Shown in pieces: positions 37,000 to 45,724 of a DNA stretch of 64,000 nt. The stretch spans positions 4,712,001 to 4,776,000 of the forward strand of contig NZ_CP040889.1 of the NCBI RefSeq assembly GCF_006171285.1, given 5' to 3'. Within the stretch, counting starts at the first letter, position 1; each line of letters begins with the position of its first letter. Both the position numbers and the translations under genes were made by a program. A model generated the notes under the pieces. That model made no database searches and was not told where the DNA came from. It saw only the letters and a list, made by a program, of their open reading frames with translations. The stretch is from Leclercia adecarboxylata (GTDB lineage: Bacteria > Pseudomonadota > Gammaproteobacteria > Enterobacterales > Enterobacteriaceae).

Positions 37000-37432
37000 A
37001 GGGCAGTTTCTCCAGCCAGTTTTTCAGCTGAAGCTGCAAACGCGCGCTGCGACCGGCGTCGAGCTGGTTATCGGGCTGGCAATATCGGACGCTTAACTGC
37101 TGGCGCAAATCATCGTCGATGTCGACCTTTTGCAGCAGCTGTTCCGGGGTGATGGCGTTGCTGACGCTGGCACGCGGCTGGTGCATCAGCAGGATGCGTT
37201 TGATCAGTTCCAGCCAGCCATCCACGCTGTGGGGTTGTTGCAGCGAGGCCCGCGCTTCCCGACGCCAGGCGTTACGCCGCCAGCGCGCCAGACGGAACAG
37301 GGCGAACAGCAGCAATGCGATAAGCACCACTCCGCCCGTCACCCACCAGCCTGGAGGTAACGGAATCCAGGAGATACCCTGCGGCAGCGCCGGAACGGCG
37401 AGCTCAGGAACGCTAAATCCTTTTTCCAGCAT
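36992..37432 (-). CDS. DUF4381 membrane protein
   Basis: This is a 146-aa protein with one membrane helix at about 33-50 (GGVVLIALLLFALF) and a basic, helical cytoplasmic part. The position between DUF58 and BatA genes is the usual place for DUF4381. It overlaps the BatA-like gene by 8 nt and directly follows the DUF58 stop codon. The function is unknown. Confidence 0.8.
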   Translation of the reverse strand: MLEKGFSVPELAVPALPQGISWIPLPPGWWVTGGVVLIALLLFALFRLARWRRNAWRREARASLQQPHSVDGWLELIKRILLMHQPRASVSNAITPEQLLQKVDIDDDLRQQLSVRYCQPDNQLDAGRSARLQLQLKNWLEKLPYV

Positions 37433-38338
37433 TCAGAGGCCCTTTTGTAACTGTTTGATAAGATCCTGAGTGACCACAATCTGATTAACGCGAATACCGA
37501 GGCGTGTCAGGCGATTTTCCAGACGCGCCAGCCGGGAGGCAATGCTCTGCTCGATGTCATCTTTTAGCTGAGGTGAAAGCGAAAACGCAGCCTCACGCCC
37601 CTGATAGCGGGCGGCCAGATCGCCGTGCGCAGGGAGCCGCAGGTGCAGATCGTCAAGCGTGATGAAAGCGCTGATCTCACAGCGTCGTCTCAGGCCTGCT
37701 AACAAAGCTTCTCCGGCAGCATCCAGGTCGTGAAAATCGCTGAGTACTGCCACCCACGCGCCCGCCGGAATAAGGGGCATGGTGCGTTGCAATACGTGGG
37801 TAAGCGAGACAGAGGCAGGGGTTTCGTCAGGATAGCGCGAAGGTAGCGCCTGGTTATAGCGCAGCACATCATCCAGCACTGCCGGTAAATTACGGGCCGG
37901 GGCGCGGCATTTTTGCAGGCTGTAATCGCTGTCGCCAAATACCACGCTACCGACTCGGTCGCCGTCGTGCCAGCTGCGCCAGGCCAGCAGTCCGGCAATT
38001 CTGGCGGCGGCAACGGATTTGGTCTGCCCGCGGGTGGAGAAATACATATCCAGCCGCTGGTCGACAATCAGAAACACCGGACGCTCGCGCTCTTCGTTAT
38101 AGAGGCGGATCCAGGGCGTTCTCAGGCGCGCCGTGGCCTGCCAGTCAATCAACCGCACATCGTCGCCAGGCTGGTAGCGGCGCAGGCTGTCAAAGTTAAG
38201 CCCACGCCCCTGCTGACGGGAGACGCGCTCCCCGGCCAGCGCACCGGGCGGAATTTGCCCCGGCGGATTGGTCAGCAACCGCGCTTCCCCTGCCAGCGCC
38301 ATCAGCGTGTCGCGATCGACCTGCAGTGCGCTGTCCAT
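37433..38338 (-). CDS. DUF58 protein of the MoxR/Bat set
   Basis: This is a 301-aa protein with the DUF58 signature RRYQPGDDVRLIDWQATAR near residue 53, followed by a VWA-like fold containing FLIVDQRLDM. It is cytoplasmic, with no membrane segment. DUF58 proteins sit next to MoxR genes across bacteria and probably link the ATPase to the membrane VWA proteins. The ATG at 38338 overlaps the moxR stop as TGATG; a GTG one codon earlier is also possible. Confidence 0.88.
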   Translation of the reverse strand: MDSALQVDRDTLMALAGEARLLTNPPGQIPPGALAGERVSRQQGRGLNFDSLRRYQPGDDVRLIDWQATARLRTPWIRLYNEERERPVFLIVDQRLDMYFSTRGQTKSVAAARIAGLLAWRSWHDGDRVGSVVFGDSDYSLQKCRAPARNLPAVLDDVLRYNQALPSRYPDETPASVSLTHVLQRTMPLIPAGAWVAVLSDFHDLDAAGEALLAGLRRRCEISAFITLDDLHLRLPAHGDLAARYQGREAAFSLSPQLKDDIEQSIASRLARLENRLTRLGIRVNQIVVTQDLIKQLQKGL

Positions 38339-39336
38339 CACGCCACCACAGCGTCGAGTAACATCCGAATGATGTCGTCCGCAGAACGGTTATCGGCACT
38401 GGCCTGATAACTCAGCATCAGACGATGGCGCAGTACCGGCGGAGCAACGCGCTGAATATCTTCCGGCAGCACCGCGTCGCGGCCCTCCAGCCAGGCCAGG
38501 GCGCGTCCACAGCGGTCCAGCGCCAGGGTACCGCGCGGGCTGACGCCGATGCCAATGTATCCCGCCAGCGTGTCACTGACCTTCTGCGGATGGCGGGTCA
38601 TGTTCACCAGGTTCACAATGTAATTTTCAATGGTTGGGGCAACATGAATCGCCGAGATCTCCTGCCAGCAGGTGGCAATATCCTGCTGAGAGAGCATCAG
38701 GGTTTCTGGCTCAACGGCGGCAGGCTCAGAGCTTTGCGCCAGATACTTCTGCTGCTGTTCGGCCCGCACCATCTGCATCACTTTTTGCTCGTTTTCACCT
38801 GACGGGTAATCCACCAGCACTTTCATTAAAAAGCGGTCGAGCTGGGCTTCCGGCAGTGGCCAGGTCCCCTCCTGATCCACCGGGTTTTGCGTCGCCAGCA
38901 CCATGAATACGCCGGGCAGCGGCCAGGTTTTTCCGGCGACGGTAACATGACGCTCCTCCATCGCCTCCAGCAGCGCTGACTGCACGCGTGCCGAGGCGCG
39001 GTTTATCTCATCCGCCAGGATGATGTTGCCGAACACCGGCCCTGGACGAAAGCGGAACTGGTCCTCTTCACGGGTGGCATTTTGCTGGTAAATCTCACTG
39101 CCGGTGATGTCCGACGGCAGCAGATCCGGTGTGAACTGAATGCGGCGAAACTCCCCTTCCACATGGCGGGCCAGCTCGCGTACCGCTCGGGTTTTTGCCA
39201 GTCCCGGCAGCCCTTCCAGCAGGACGTGCCCATCGCACAGCAGCGCCACAATCAGCATTTTTACGACCGACTCCTGGCCCAATACCTGTTGATTCATGCG
39301 CTGCTCAAGCTGAAGCAGTTTTTCTCTGTTTGTCAT
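38338..39336 (-). CDS. MoxR-family AAA+ ATPase
   Basis: This is a 332-aa AAA+ protein. Walker A EGLPGLAKT is at 41-49, Walker B IILADEINRA at 105-114, and sensor 1 VLATQNP near 147. The MoxR lid domain forms the C-terminal third (GVSPRGTLALDRCGRA). MoxR ATPases act with VWA proteins as chaperones for metalloenzyme or envelope-complex assembly. It overlaps the sulfatase-maturase gene upstream (ATGA) and the DUF58 gene downstream, which ties it to the sulfatase at the translational level. Confidence 0.95.
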   Translation of the reverse strand: MTNREKLLQLEQRMNQQVLGQESVVKMLIVALLCDGHVLLEGLPGLAKTRAVRELARHVEGEFRRIQFTPDLLPSDITGSEIYQQNATREEDQFRFRPGPVFGNIILADEINRASARVQSALLEAMEERHVTVAGKTWPLPGVFMVLATQNPVDQEGTWPLPEAQLDRFLMKVLVDYPSGENEQKVMQMVRAEQQQKYLAQSSEPAAVEPETLMLSQQDIATCWQEISAIHVAPTIENYIVNLVNMTRHPQKVSDTLAGYIGIGVSPRGTLALDRCGRALAWLEGRDAVLPEDIQRVAPPVLRHRLMLSYQASADNRSADDIIRMLLDAVVA

Positions 39337-40628
39337 TTACGCAATCCTGCAAAGTCACGTTTCAGAAGCGTGGCGATACCGGCCAGGATCGGCTCGGCAT
39401 AGTTGAAGAACGCTTTGATGCCGGGGCATAGATAGTTGAGCCCGGCTTCACCGTCCGGGGCGCGGACAATGCGGTTTTTCGGGCATTCACCCCAGCACAA
39501 TTTCAGATAAGGACACTGTTTGCAGTATTCCGGCAGAGTCTCTTTTTTGCCTAAACCGAAGGCTTTCTGCCGTTCGGAAAAGGCCATGTGCGCCAGTTTT
39601 GTGTCGGCGATATTGCCGATCTGGTATTCGGGGTAGACATAGTGGTCGCAGGAGTAGATATCGCCGTTTTTCTCCACCGCCAGTCCTTTACCGCAAAACT
39701 CAGAGGCGGTACAGATTTGCGCGGGCATCCCCATGGTTTGCGCCACCGCCGTTTCGAACAGGTTCACCTGCACGCGGCCTAAATCGTTATTCACCCACTC
39801 TTCGAACACGGTTTTCAGGAAAGTGCCCCAGTCGTCGGGATCCACCGACCAGTCGGTGACGATAGAATCTAAATCGCCCGGTCTGGCACGGCGGGTGCCG
39901 GTTACCGGGATGGTCTCATCACGCCAGAACTGCGGTGCGGTGCTCTTGAAATCGACGGGTTCCACGCAGGGATTAAACTGGACGTAGGTCGCCCCCAGTT
40001 CACGGGTGACAAAGCGGTAAACGTCAAGCGGGAAGCGCGCATTGGTGCGGTTTACCGTCACCAGGGCGTTAAAGGGCACCTTATATTTTTTCAGCGCCTC
40101 AACGCCTTTCATCACTTTATCGAAGGTCGGTTTGCCGCTGCGCGTCACGCGGTAGCGGTCATGCAGTTCTCGTGGCCCGTCGATGGACAGCCCCACCAGA
40201 AAGCGATGTTCTTTGAGAAATTCGGCCCATTTGTCGTTAATCAGCACGCCATTAGTTTGTAAGTCGTTTTCGATGCGCTGGCCGGGCTTTTGATACTGTT
40301 TCTGGAATTTCACTACCTTTTCGAAAAACTCCAGTCCCATCAGGGTCGGCTCACCGCCCTGCCAGGAGAACACCACCTGATCGCCATCCTGACCATCAAT
40401 GTACTGGCGAATGAAGTTTTCCAGCACTTCATCGCTCATGCCGGTGTGACGGTCCTGATGCAGAAGTTCTTCTTTGTGCAGATAAAAACAGTATGAACAG
40501 TCGAGATTACAGGTCGAGCCGGTGGGTTTCGCCATGACATGGAAGCGTCTGGTATACGCTGGCCCCTTGCCGTCATATTTTTCTGCGGACGGTAACGCTT
40601 TAACAGGCAACGTGGTGCTGTACTTCAT
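39333..40628 (-). CDS. atsB: Anaerobic sulfatase-maturating radical SAM enzyme (AtsB)
   Basis: This cytoplasmic radical SAM enzyme turns the active-site Ser (or Cys) of a sulfatase into formylglycine. It has 431 aa from ATG 40628 (MKYSTTL, with AGGGG upstream). The SAM cluster motif CNLDCSYC is at 40-47. C-terminal SPASM cysteines for two further clusters are in CTASEFCGKG and CKQCPYLKLCWGECP. It directly follows the sulfatase gene, so that protein is its expected substrate. The longer frame from 40676 is rejected for lack of a ribosome site. Confidence 0.95.
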   Translation of the reverse strand: MKYSTTLPVKALPSAEKYDGKGPAYTRRFHVMAKPTGSTCNLDCSYCFYLHKEELLHQDRHTGMSDEVLENFIRQYIDGQDGDQVVFSWQGGEPTLMGLEFFEKVVKFQKQYQKPGQRIENDLQTNGVLINDKWAEFLKEHRFLVGLSIDGPRELHDRYRVTRSGKPTFDKVMKGVEALKKYKVPFNALVTVNRTNARFPLDVYRFVTRELGATYVQFNPCVEPVDFKSTAPQFWRDETIPVTGTRRARPGDLDSIVTDWSVDPDDWGTFLKTVFEEWVNNDLGRVQVNLFETAVAQTMGMPAQICTASEFCGKGLAVEKNGDIYSCDHYVYPEYQIGNIADTKLAHMAFSERQKAFGLGKKETLPEYCKQCPYLKLCWGECPKNRIVRAPDGEAGLNYLCPGIKAFFNYAEPILAGIATLLKRDFAGLRK

Positions 40629-40676
40629 CGCGATCCCCTGATGACCGGGTGGTTGCCCACCCGGGTTTAACGACAA

Positions 40677-42269
40677 TTAATTACTCTTCGCGCCTTGCTC
40701 AATCAGCGACTGGACGTCGGAAACGGTAAACGAGCCCGGTTTCTGACGCGGCGGGAACTCCTGGAAGCTTTGCAGCATCTCGCCAACGTATTTCTGCGCG
40801 CCGCCCAACAGGAACAGACGGCTGTAGAACCAGTTGTTGTAATCCATACCGGTATCGCCTTTCTCCAGCGGGTCGATCTCCAGATCGAAGATCATCGGCG
40901 CACGCAGGACGGTAAACGGATAGCGCCAGACGTCCATGCCGGTATGTTCCTGAATCATAAAGTGCGCTTTCCAGCGGCCGTAACGGATGGCCAGCAGGTC
41001 ACCGTCATCACTCCAGTAGAAGAACTCTTTACGCGGGTCTTCACCTTTGCCCTGCAGGAAGTCGAGCTGGTTATAACCATCCAGGTGAACCTTGTAGGTC
41101 ATGGAGGTGGTTTTGTAGCCTTTTAACAGCTGCTCTTTGATGTCCGGGACACCCGCAGCGGCCACCAGAGTCGGGAACCAGTCATTACTGCCAAAGATAT
41201 CGTTGATCACCGTACCCGGCTGGATATGGCCCGGCCAGCGGATCATTGCAGGGACGCGGAAGCCCCCTTCCCAGCCGGTGTTTTTCTCACCGCGGAACGG
41301 CGTCATCCCCGAGTCAGGCCAGGTGGCCAGCATCGGGCCGTTGTCGGTGGTGTAGACCACGATGGTGTTATCTTCGATGCCGAGATCTTTAATTTTCTTC
41401 AGCACTTCACCTACCGTCTTATCATGCTCAACCATGCCATCGGCATAGGTTCCGAGCCCTGTCGCCCCAATACTGGCGTCTTTCAGGTGCGTCTTGTTGT
41501 GCATGCGGGTGGTGTTGTACCAGGTGAAGAAAGGCTTACCGGCCTTAACCTGGCGCTCCATAAAGTCGTTGTTGGCCGCGAGGGTTTCATCATCGACGGT
41601 GCCCATACGCTTGATGGTGAGCGGTCCGGTATCTTCAATTTTGCCGTCGGCGCTGCTCTTGATCACGCCGCGAGGACCAAACTGTTTACGGTATGTAGGA
41701 TCTTTCGGGTAGTCCGGGTTCTCAGGTTCTTCTTCGGCATTCAGGTGGTAAAGGTTACCGAGGAACTCATCAAACCCGTGGGCGGTAGGTAAAAACTCAT
41801 CCCGGTCACCGAGGTGGTTTTTACCAAACTGCCCGGTGGCGTAGCCCAGCTGTTTAAGGATGTTGGCGATGGTAGGATCGTCTTTGCTGAGACCCTGAGG
41901 CGCGCCCGGCATGCCCACCTTACTCATCCCGGTACGGAACGGCATCTGCCCGGTGATGAAGGACGAACGCCCGGCCGTTGAGCTCTGCTCGGCATAATAG
42001 GAGGTAAACTTCGCCCCCTCATTGGCAATACTGTCGATATTTGGCGTCTTATAACCCATCATGCCCTGGTTATAAGTACTGAGGTTCCAGTAACCCACAT
42101 CATCACCAAAAATAACGACAATATTGGGTTTTGAATTATTTTGCTCTGGAGCAGTTGGAGCCGTGGTTGTAGATGAAGCGGGTGCTGCATAGGCTGCGGT
42201 AATTGCACTCGATGCAAGCGTTAGCATACTGGCCAACACTGTCCGCTTGAATGGAACGGATTTGAGCAT
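40677..42269 (-). CDS. atsA: Arylsulfatase, serine type (AtsA)
   Basis: This is a periplasmic arylsulfatase of 530 aa. A signal peptide is cut near AAYAA. The metal-binding FGDDVGY is at about 54-60. The maturation site is Ser97-Thr-Ala-Gly-Arg101, the serine form used by Klebsiella AtsA and converted to formylglycine by AtsB. NTTRMHNKTH and TTDNGP supply further metal and sulfate ligands. AAAGGAG lies 7 nt before the ATG. It is first in the ats-mox-bat gene run. In Klebsiella the genes are induced by sulfur limitation or tyramine; control here is unknown. Confidence 0.95.
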   Translation of the reverse strand: MLKSVPFKRTVLASMLTLASSAITAAYAAPASSTTTAPTAPEQNNSKPNIVVIFGDDVGYWNLSTYNQGMMGYKTPNIDSIANEGAKFTSYYAEQSSTAGRSSFITGQMPFRTGMSKVGMPGAPQGLSKDDPTIANILKQLGYATGQFGKNHLGDRDEFLPTAHGFDEFLGNLYHLNAEEEPENPDYPKDPTYRKQFGPRGVIKSSADGKIEDTGPLTIKRMGTVDDETLAANNDFMERQVKAGKPFFTWYNTTRMHNKTHLKDASIGATGLGTYADGMVEHDKTVGEVLKKIKDLGIEDNTIVVYTTDNGPMLATWPDSGMTPFRGEKNTGWEGGFRVPAMIRWPGHIQPGTVINDIFGSNDWFPTLVAAAGVPDIKEQLLKGYKTTSMTYKVHLDGYNQLDFLQGKGEDPRKEFFYWSDDGDLLAIRYGRWKAHFMIQEHTGMDVWRYPFTVLRAPMIFDLEIDPLEKGDTGMDYNNWFYSRLFLLGGAQKYVGEMLQSFQEFPPRQKPGSFTVSDVQSLIEQGAKSN

Positions 42270-42734
42270 GGTGGAACTCCTTTCATTAGAGGCAAAAAAA
42301 GTATAGGCAACCTACTGATGAACGGAGCAATTGTCATAAATAAAACATTTAAAAATGGATAAAAAATAGCAGCACCACACGAAGAAAAATATTTAACTTA
42401 ATGATTTTAAATAATTAATTAAATTTAGTTTAAATTCACAACATGCGAGTTATCGTTCTCGCTAGTGTATCGTTGCGTCTAATTGTCGCTTCATTGAATT
42501 CATCTGTTATTTACTCCCAAAAGCACAAATCAATCGAAAAAAGCGACTAAAGAAGAGATGAAATTTTTAAACCTCTTTTATTTTTAACTTTTTGTATAAT
42601 ATAAAAATATCTCGCTGATGTAGTATCGGTATGCCCTCTTGAAAGGTTCATCAGCTGCCGTCCGGCGGTTCTGAAAAAAACTCTCCTGCTCTATAGTTAA
42701 TTAACCCCTATGCTGGCTGAAGCGGCGAGGCGTT
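42270..42734. promoter_or_regulatory. AT-rich divergent promoter region of atsA and an outer-membrane protein gene
   Basis: There is no gene in this 465-nt gap. It is much richer in A and T than its surroundings, especially 42340-42620, as is common for H-NS-silenced promoters. TATAAT at 42595-42600 and TATAGT near 42692 are possible -10 elements for the plus-strand gene. Promoters for atsA on the other strand should lie near 42300-42400. Confidence 0.5.
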
Positions 42735-43688
42735 ATGCGTGTGGCTTTTCCCGGTCTTCTTTTAATGCTGACTGCCACGATGGTTTATAGCCCGGCGGGA
42801 TATGCGGTGGATAACCCTCGGATAAAACAGCGCGCGGATGCCGTCCTGACGTTAATGAGTTATATGGTGGTTCCTGACGTAACCGCCAGCGACCTGAATA
42901 TTGGCACCGGCAGCAATGAAAGTAACGAACTCACCATCACGCAGTTTGGCGGCGGCGCCACCCTGAGCGAATCCTTCCCGATTTACGTTGAAGGGGCATT
43001 GGGTTACAGCCGTTACGACCCGCAATTCGTGGTAAGTAATGGCACGGAAACACGGCGCATCCCCACCCGCTGGAACAGCCTGACCGGTACCGGGGGAATT
43101 GGCTGGGATTTCCATCTTCATCGCGATCGCTGGGGCGGAAATCTGATCCTGCGCCCGATAGCCAATGTGATGCTGGGCACCATGGCCAGCGATGCGCGCA
43201 TCGGGGCCTGGGTCATCGAGCGACGTCGACACGCGGATTATGATTTCCTGGATGGCGGCAGGCTGAATGCTTACGGCACCGGCGGTTCGCTGATGCTCGA
43301 CTATGAACTGGTATCAAAACCCCAGGATATCGATATAGAACTGCGCTACTCGGCAATGCGCCTGCAAACCTTCGGCAGCACTTCCGATGCCGTTGACGGG
43401 CATGCGAACACCCAGAACCTCGGCCTGTACCTGCGCCGTCGCGCGCCCATCTCCGACTGGACGCTGTTAAAAAGCCCGGTGCGCTATGTGCTGGAAGGCG
43501 CGCATACGGAATATCTGGGCGAGCAGCGCGGCAGGCTCGGGTTTAACAGCCTGAGTTCAGTTGGGGCAGGTATCGAGCTGGACAGCAGCAAGTATCCGGT
43601 CTTTGTCACCCGCACGCGCCTGGTGGCGCGCTACATGTTTGGTCAGAATACCAGCGGATATGGGATCGGCCTGGCGATGAGTTTTTAA
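42735..43688 (+). CDS. Outer-membrane barrel protein, autotransporter-barrel-like
   Basis: This is a 317-aa protein with signal peptide (cut near AGYA) and about 290 residues of alternating beta strands that end in GYGIGLAMSF with terminal Phe. The pattern resembles a solitary autotransporter-type barrel without passenger. GCGAGGCG precedes the ATG. It is divergent from atsA. The function is unknown. Confidence 0.75.
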   Translation: MRVAFPGLLLMLTATMVYSPAGYAVDNPRIKQRADAVLTLMSYMVVPDVTASDLNIGTGSNESNELTITQFGGGATLSESFPIYVEGALGYSRYDPQFVVSNGTETRRIPTRWNSLTGTGGIGWDFHLHRDRWGGNLILRPIANVMLGTMASDARIGAWVIERRRHADYDFLDGGRLNAYGTGGSLMLDYELVSKPQDIDIELRYSAMRLQTFGSTSDAVDGHANTQNLGLYLRRRAPISDWTLLKSPVRYVLEGAHTEYLGEQRGRLGFNSLSSVGAGIELDSSKYPVFVTRTRLVARYMFGQNTSGYGIGLAMSF

Positions 43689-43695
43689 GGTGCCA

Positions 43696-43752
43696 TGCCC
43701 GGCGGCATTACAAAAATTCGTAGGCCGGGTAAGGCGAAGCCGCCACCCGGCA
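43696..43752. repeat. REP-type palindromic element
   Basis: GCCCGGCGGC and GTAGGCCGGGTAAGGCG, followed by CCGCCACCCGGC, are typical REP arms. It lies 7 nt past the stop of the outer-membrane barrel gene. Confidence 0.8.
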
Positions 43753-43807
43753 AGGAAACTATGGTGAACGGAACCACCACCGCATCCGCATGTTCCCCTC
43801 ACCCTGA

Positions 43808-43830
43808 CCCTCTCCCCAAAGGGGAGAGGG
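43808..43830. repeat. CCCTCTCCCC/GGGGAGAGGG hairpin repeat
   Basis: A perfect 10-bp stem with a 3-nt loop. The same dispersed element recurs at 52120-52140 with a 9-bp stem. It lies between convergent genes and may work as a transcript end. Confidence 0.75.
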
Positions 43831-43838
43831 AATAAACC

Positions 43839-43870
43839 CCGCCCGGCGGCGCTACGCTTGCGCGGGCCGA
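43839..43870. repeat. REP element overlapping the 3' end of the DHDPS-family gene
   Basis: The REP arm GCCCGGCGGCGCTACGCTTG runs into the last codons of the aldolase gene, so the final residues of that protein (PAQA) are encoded by repeat DNA. Confidence 0.7.
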
Positions 43871-44739
43871 CAAACCTGTCCCAGCGCCTCCCGCTCTTCC
43901 CCCACCAGCGTCTGCAACGGAAACGGCAAACACGGCGCCGCAACCCTGCCCGTCAACTCCGCCACCGTCGCAATCACCCGCAAACTCCCGTACCGACGGA
44001 AGAACCCCCACAACGGCTCCAGCGCGTCGTTGAGCCGCCGGGTTTCCTCCACATCCCCCCGCAGCGCGGCTTGCGTCAACCGCAGGCAATAATCCGGGAA
44101 AAGCCCACCCAGCACCGAGTACCAGACGTCACATCCTGCCAGCAGACCGGCTGCCGACTGCGCATCACCGCTGATGCCAATCGTCACCCCTTTTGCCACC
44201 TGGCTTTTCAGCGCCGTCACGCGGGCGGAAGCCTCCGCCGGATCCGCCGGAATATAGCCGAGCTTTATGGAACCCATACCAGGCAGCGCCGACAGCGCCA
44301 CCAGCAGCTCATCAGTAAAGTCAAAACCGCTGGTGGCCGGGTTGTCGTAGATACAGAGCGGAACGGAGATTTCACCGCACACGCGCTCGTACAGGCGGAA
44401 CACCTCCTCCGCCGTCAGCTTCTGGTAGCAGAGCGGTGCCAGCAGCAGACCGCTCACCCCGGCTTTTTGCGCATCGTCTGCCAGCCTCAGGATCTCTTCC
44501 GCGTTGACGCTGCCGATACTGGTCATCACCGGCACGCCTGCGGCAGCGCTTACCGCCAGCCGGGTGGCGGCAAAACGCTGCTCCCGCGTCAGATAGGCAT
44601 AGCTCCCCGTAGAGCCCAGCGCCCCGATGGAATTCACCCCCGCCGCCGCCAGCGCTTCAATCAGCGCCACGAAGGCTTTTTCATCGATCTCACCCTTCAC
44701 CAGCGGGGTCAGGGGAAATGCGCTCAGACCTGTAAACAT
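43852..44739 (-). CDS. DHDPS/N-acetylneuraminate lyase family aldolase
   Basis: This is a 295-aa TIM-barrel class I aldolase. GALGSTGSYAYLT (about 39-51) is the substrate-carboxylate region, CIYDNPATSG near 134 gives the catalytic Tyr, and MGSIKLGYIP near 160 gives the Schiff-base Lys. It is not DapA proper, since the usual GTTGE is changed to GSTGS. It is probably a catabolic aldolase or dehydratase. It lies 18 nt after an EamA transporter gene on the same strand, which may supply its substrate. AAGGAA precedes the ATG. Confidence 0.85.
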   Translation of the reverse strand: MFTGLSAFPLTPLVKGEIDEKAFVALIEALAAAGVNSIGALGSTGSYAYLTREQRFAATRLAVSAAAGVPVMTSIGSVNAEEILRLADDAQKAGVSGLLLAPLCYQKLTAEEVFRLYERVCGEISVPLCIYDNPATSGFDFTDELLVALSALPGMGSIKLGYIPADPAEASARVTALKSQVAKGVTIGISGDAQSAAGLLAGCDVWYSVLGGLFPDYCLRLTQAALRGDVEETRRLNDALEPLWGFFRRYGSLRVIATVAELTGRVAAPCLPFPLQTLVGEEREALGQVCRPAQA

Positions 44740-44757
44740 CCTGAATTCCTTATAAAA

Positions 44758-45636
44758 TTATCGGGAAAATTTCCGCGAACCTGTCACACATAAAATCACG
44801 CCCAGGGTGATAAACAGCATCACCGGGCTGACCCTCTCATGCAGCAGCGTGGCGGACAGCCCCAGCCCCAGAAAGGGTTGCAGCAGCTGCAGCTGCCCAA
44901 CGGCGGCGATCCCACCCCGGGCAAGCCCTTTGTACCAGAAGATAAAACCGATCAGCATGCTGAACAGCGACACATAGCCCAGCGCGGTCCAGGCCGATAT
45001 ACCAACAGAGCTGAATGATGCAGGCATTGTCAGCCAGGAGGCAACCACCATGAAAGGTAGCGCCAGGATCAGCGCCCAGCCGATCACCTGCCAGCCGCCG
45101 GATTCTCGGGTCAGCGCCGCCCCTTCGGCATAGCCCAGGCCGCAAACCACCACCGCCGCCAGCATCAGCAGATCGCCGGTTAACGAGAGCGCGGCACTTT
45201 GCGACAGCGCAAAACCCACCACCAGCAGACTGCCGAGCACCGAGAAGATCCAGAAGGCTCTGGCAGGCCGCTCCTTGCCGCGCAGCACAGCGAAAATGGC
45301 GGTCATCAGCGGCAGCAGGCCAAGAAACACAATCGAGTGGGCGGCGGTAACGTGCTGGAGCGCCAGGGCGGTCAGCAGCGGAAAGCCAACAACCACGCCC
45401 AGAGAGACAACCATCAGCGGCACGATTTGCGTGGCGGGCGGGCGTTTTTCCCGTAACACGAGGATCAGCACCAGGGCCAGCGCCCCGGCAAGAGAGGCCC
45501 GGGCAAAGGTCAGGAAAAAGGGATCGAAATCCTGCACCGCAATCCGCGTGGCGGGCAAGGACCCGCTGAAAATCACCACCCCCAGCAGGCCATTCAGCCA
45601 GCCCGAAAGCGAGGTTTTATCTCCCGCACTATTCAT
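44758..45636 (-). CDS. EamA/DMT-family transporter
   Basis: This is a 292-aa membrane protein with about ten helices and the two-EamA-domain layout of the drug/metabolite transporter superfamily. The ATG at 45636 is preceded by GAGGTAAGGG; the longer frame would run into the divergent promoter. It is read together with the aldolase gene downstream and divergent from a MocR regulator that probably controls it. Efflux is the usual direction for the family. Confidence 0.85.
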   Translation of the reverse strand: MNSAGDKTSLSGWLNGLLGVVIFSGSLPATRIAVQDFDPFFLTFARASLAGALALVLILVLREKRPPATQIVPLMVVSLGVVVGFPLLTALALQHVTAAHSIVFLGLLPLMTAIFAVLRGKERPARAFWIFSVLGSLLVVGFALSQSAALSLTGDLLMLAAVVVCGLGYAEGAALTRESGGWQVIGWALILALPFMVVASWLTMPASFSSVGISAWTALGYVSLFSMLIGFIFWYKGLARGGIAAVGQLQLLQPFLGLGLSATLLHERVSPVMLFITLGVILCVTGSRKFSR

Positions 45637-45691
45637 TACCCTTACCTCACGTGTTGAGCCTCTGTTGAGCGGATGGTAGTCTCGCCAATCC

Positions 45692-45720
45692 GATACAATC
45701 AAATTATTGTCATGGATACA
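45692..45720. promoter_or_regulatory. Candidate MocR operator between the transporter and regulator genes
   Basis: GATACA occurs twice in direct orientation (45692-45697 and 45715-45720, 23 bp apart), and ACAAT-N6-ATTGT forms an inverted repeat at 45695-45710. MocR regulators such as GabR and PdxR bind direct repeats of this kind in divergent promoters. Confidence 0.45.
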
Positions 45721-45724
45721 TTTG

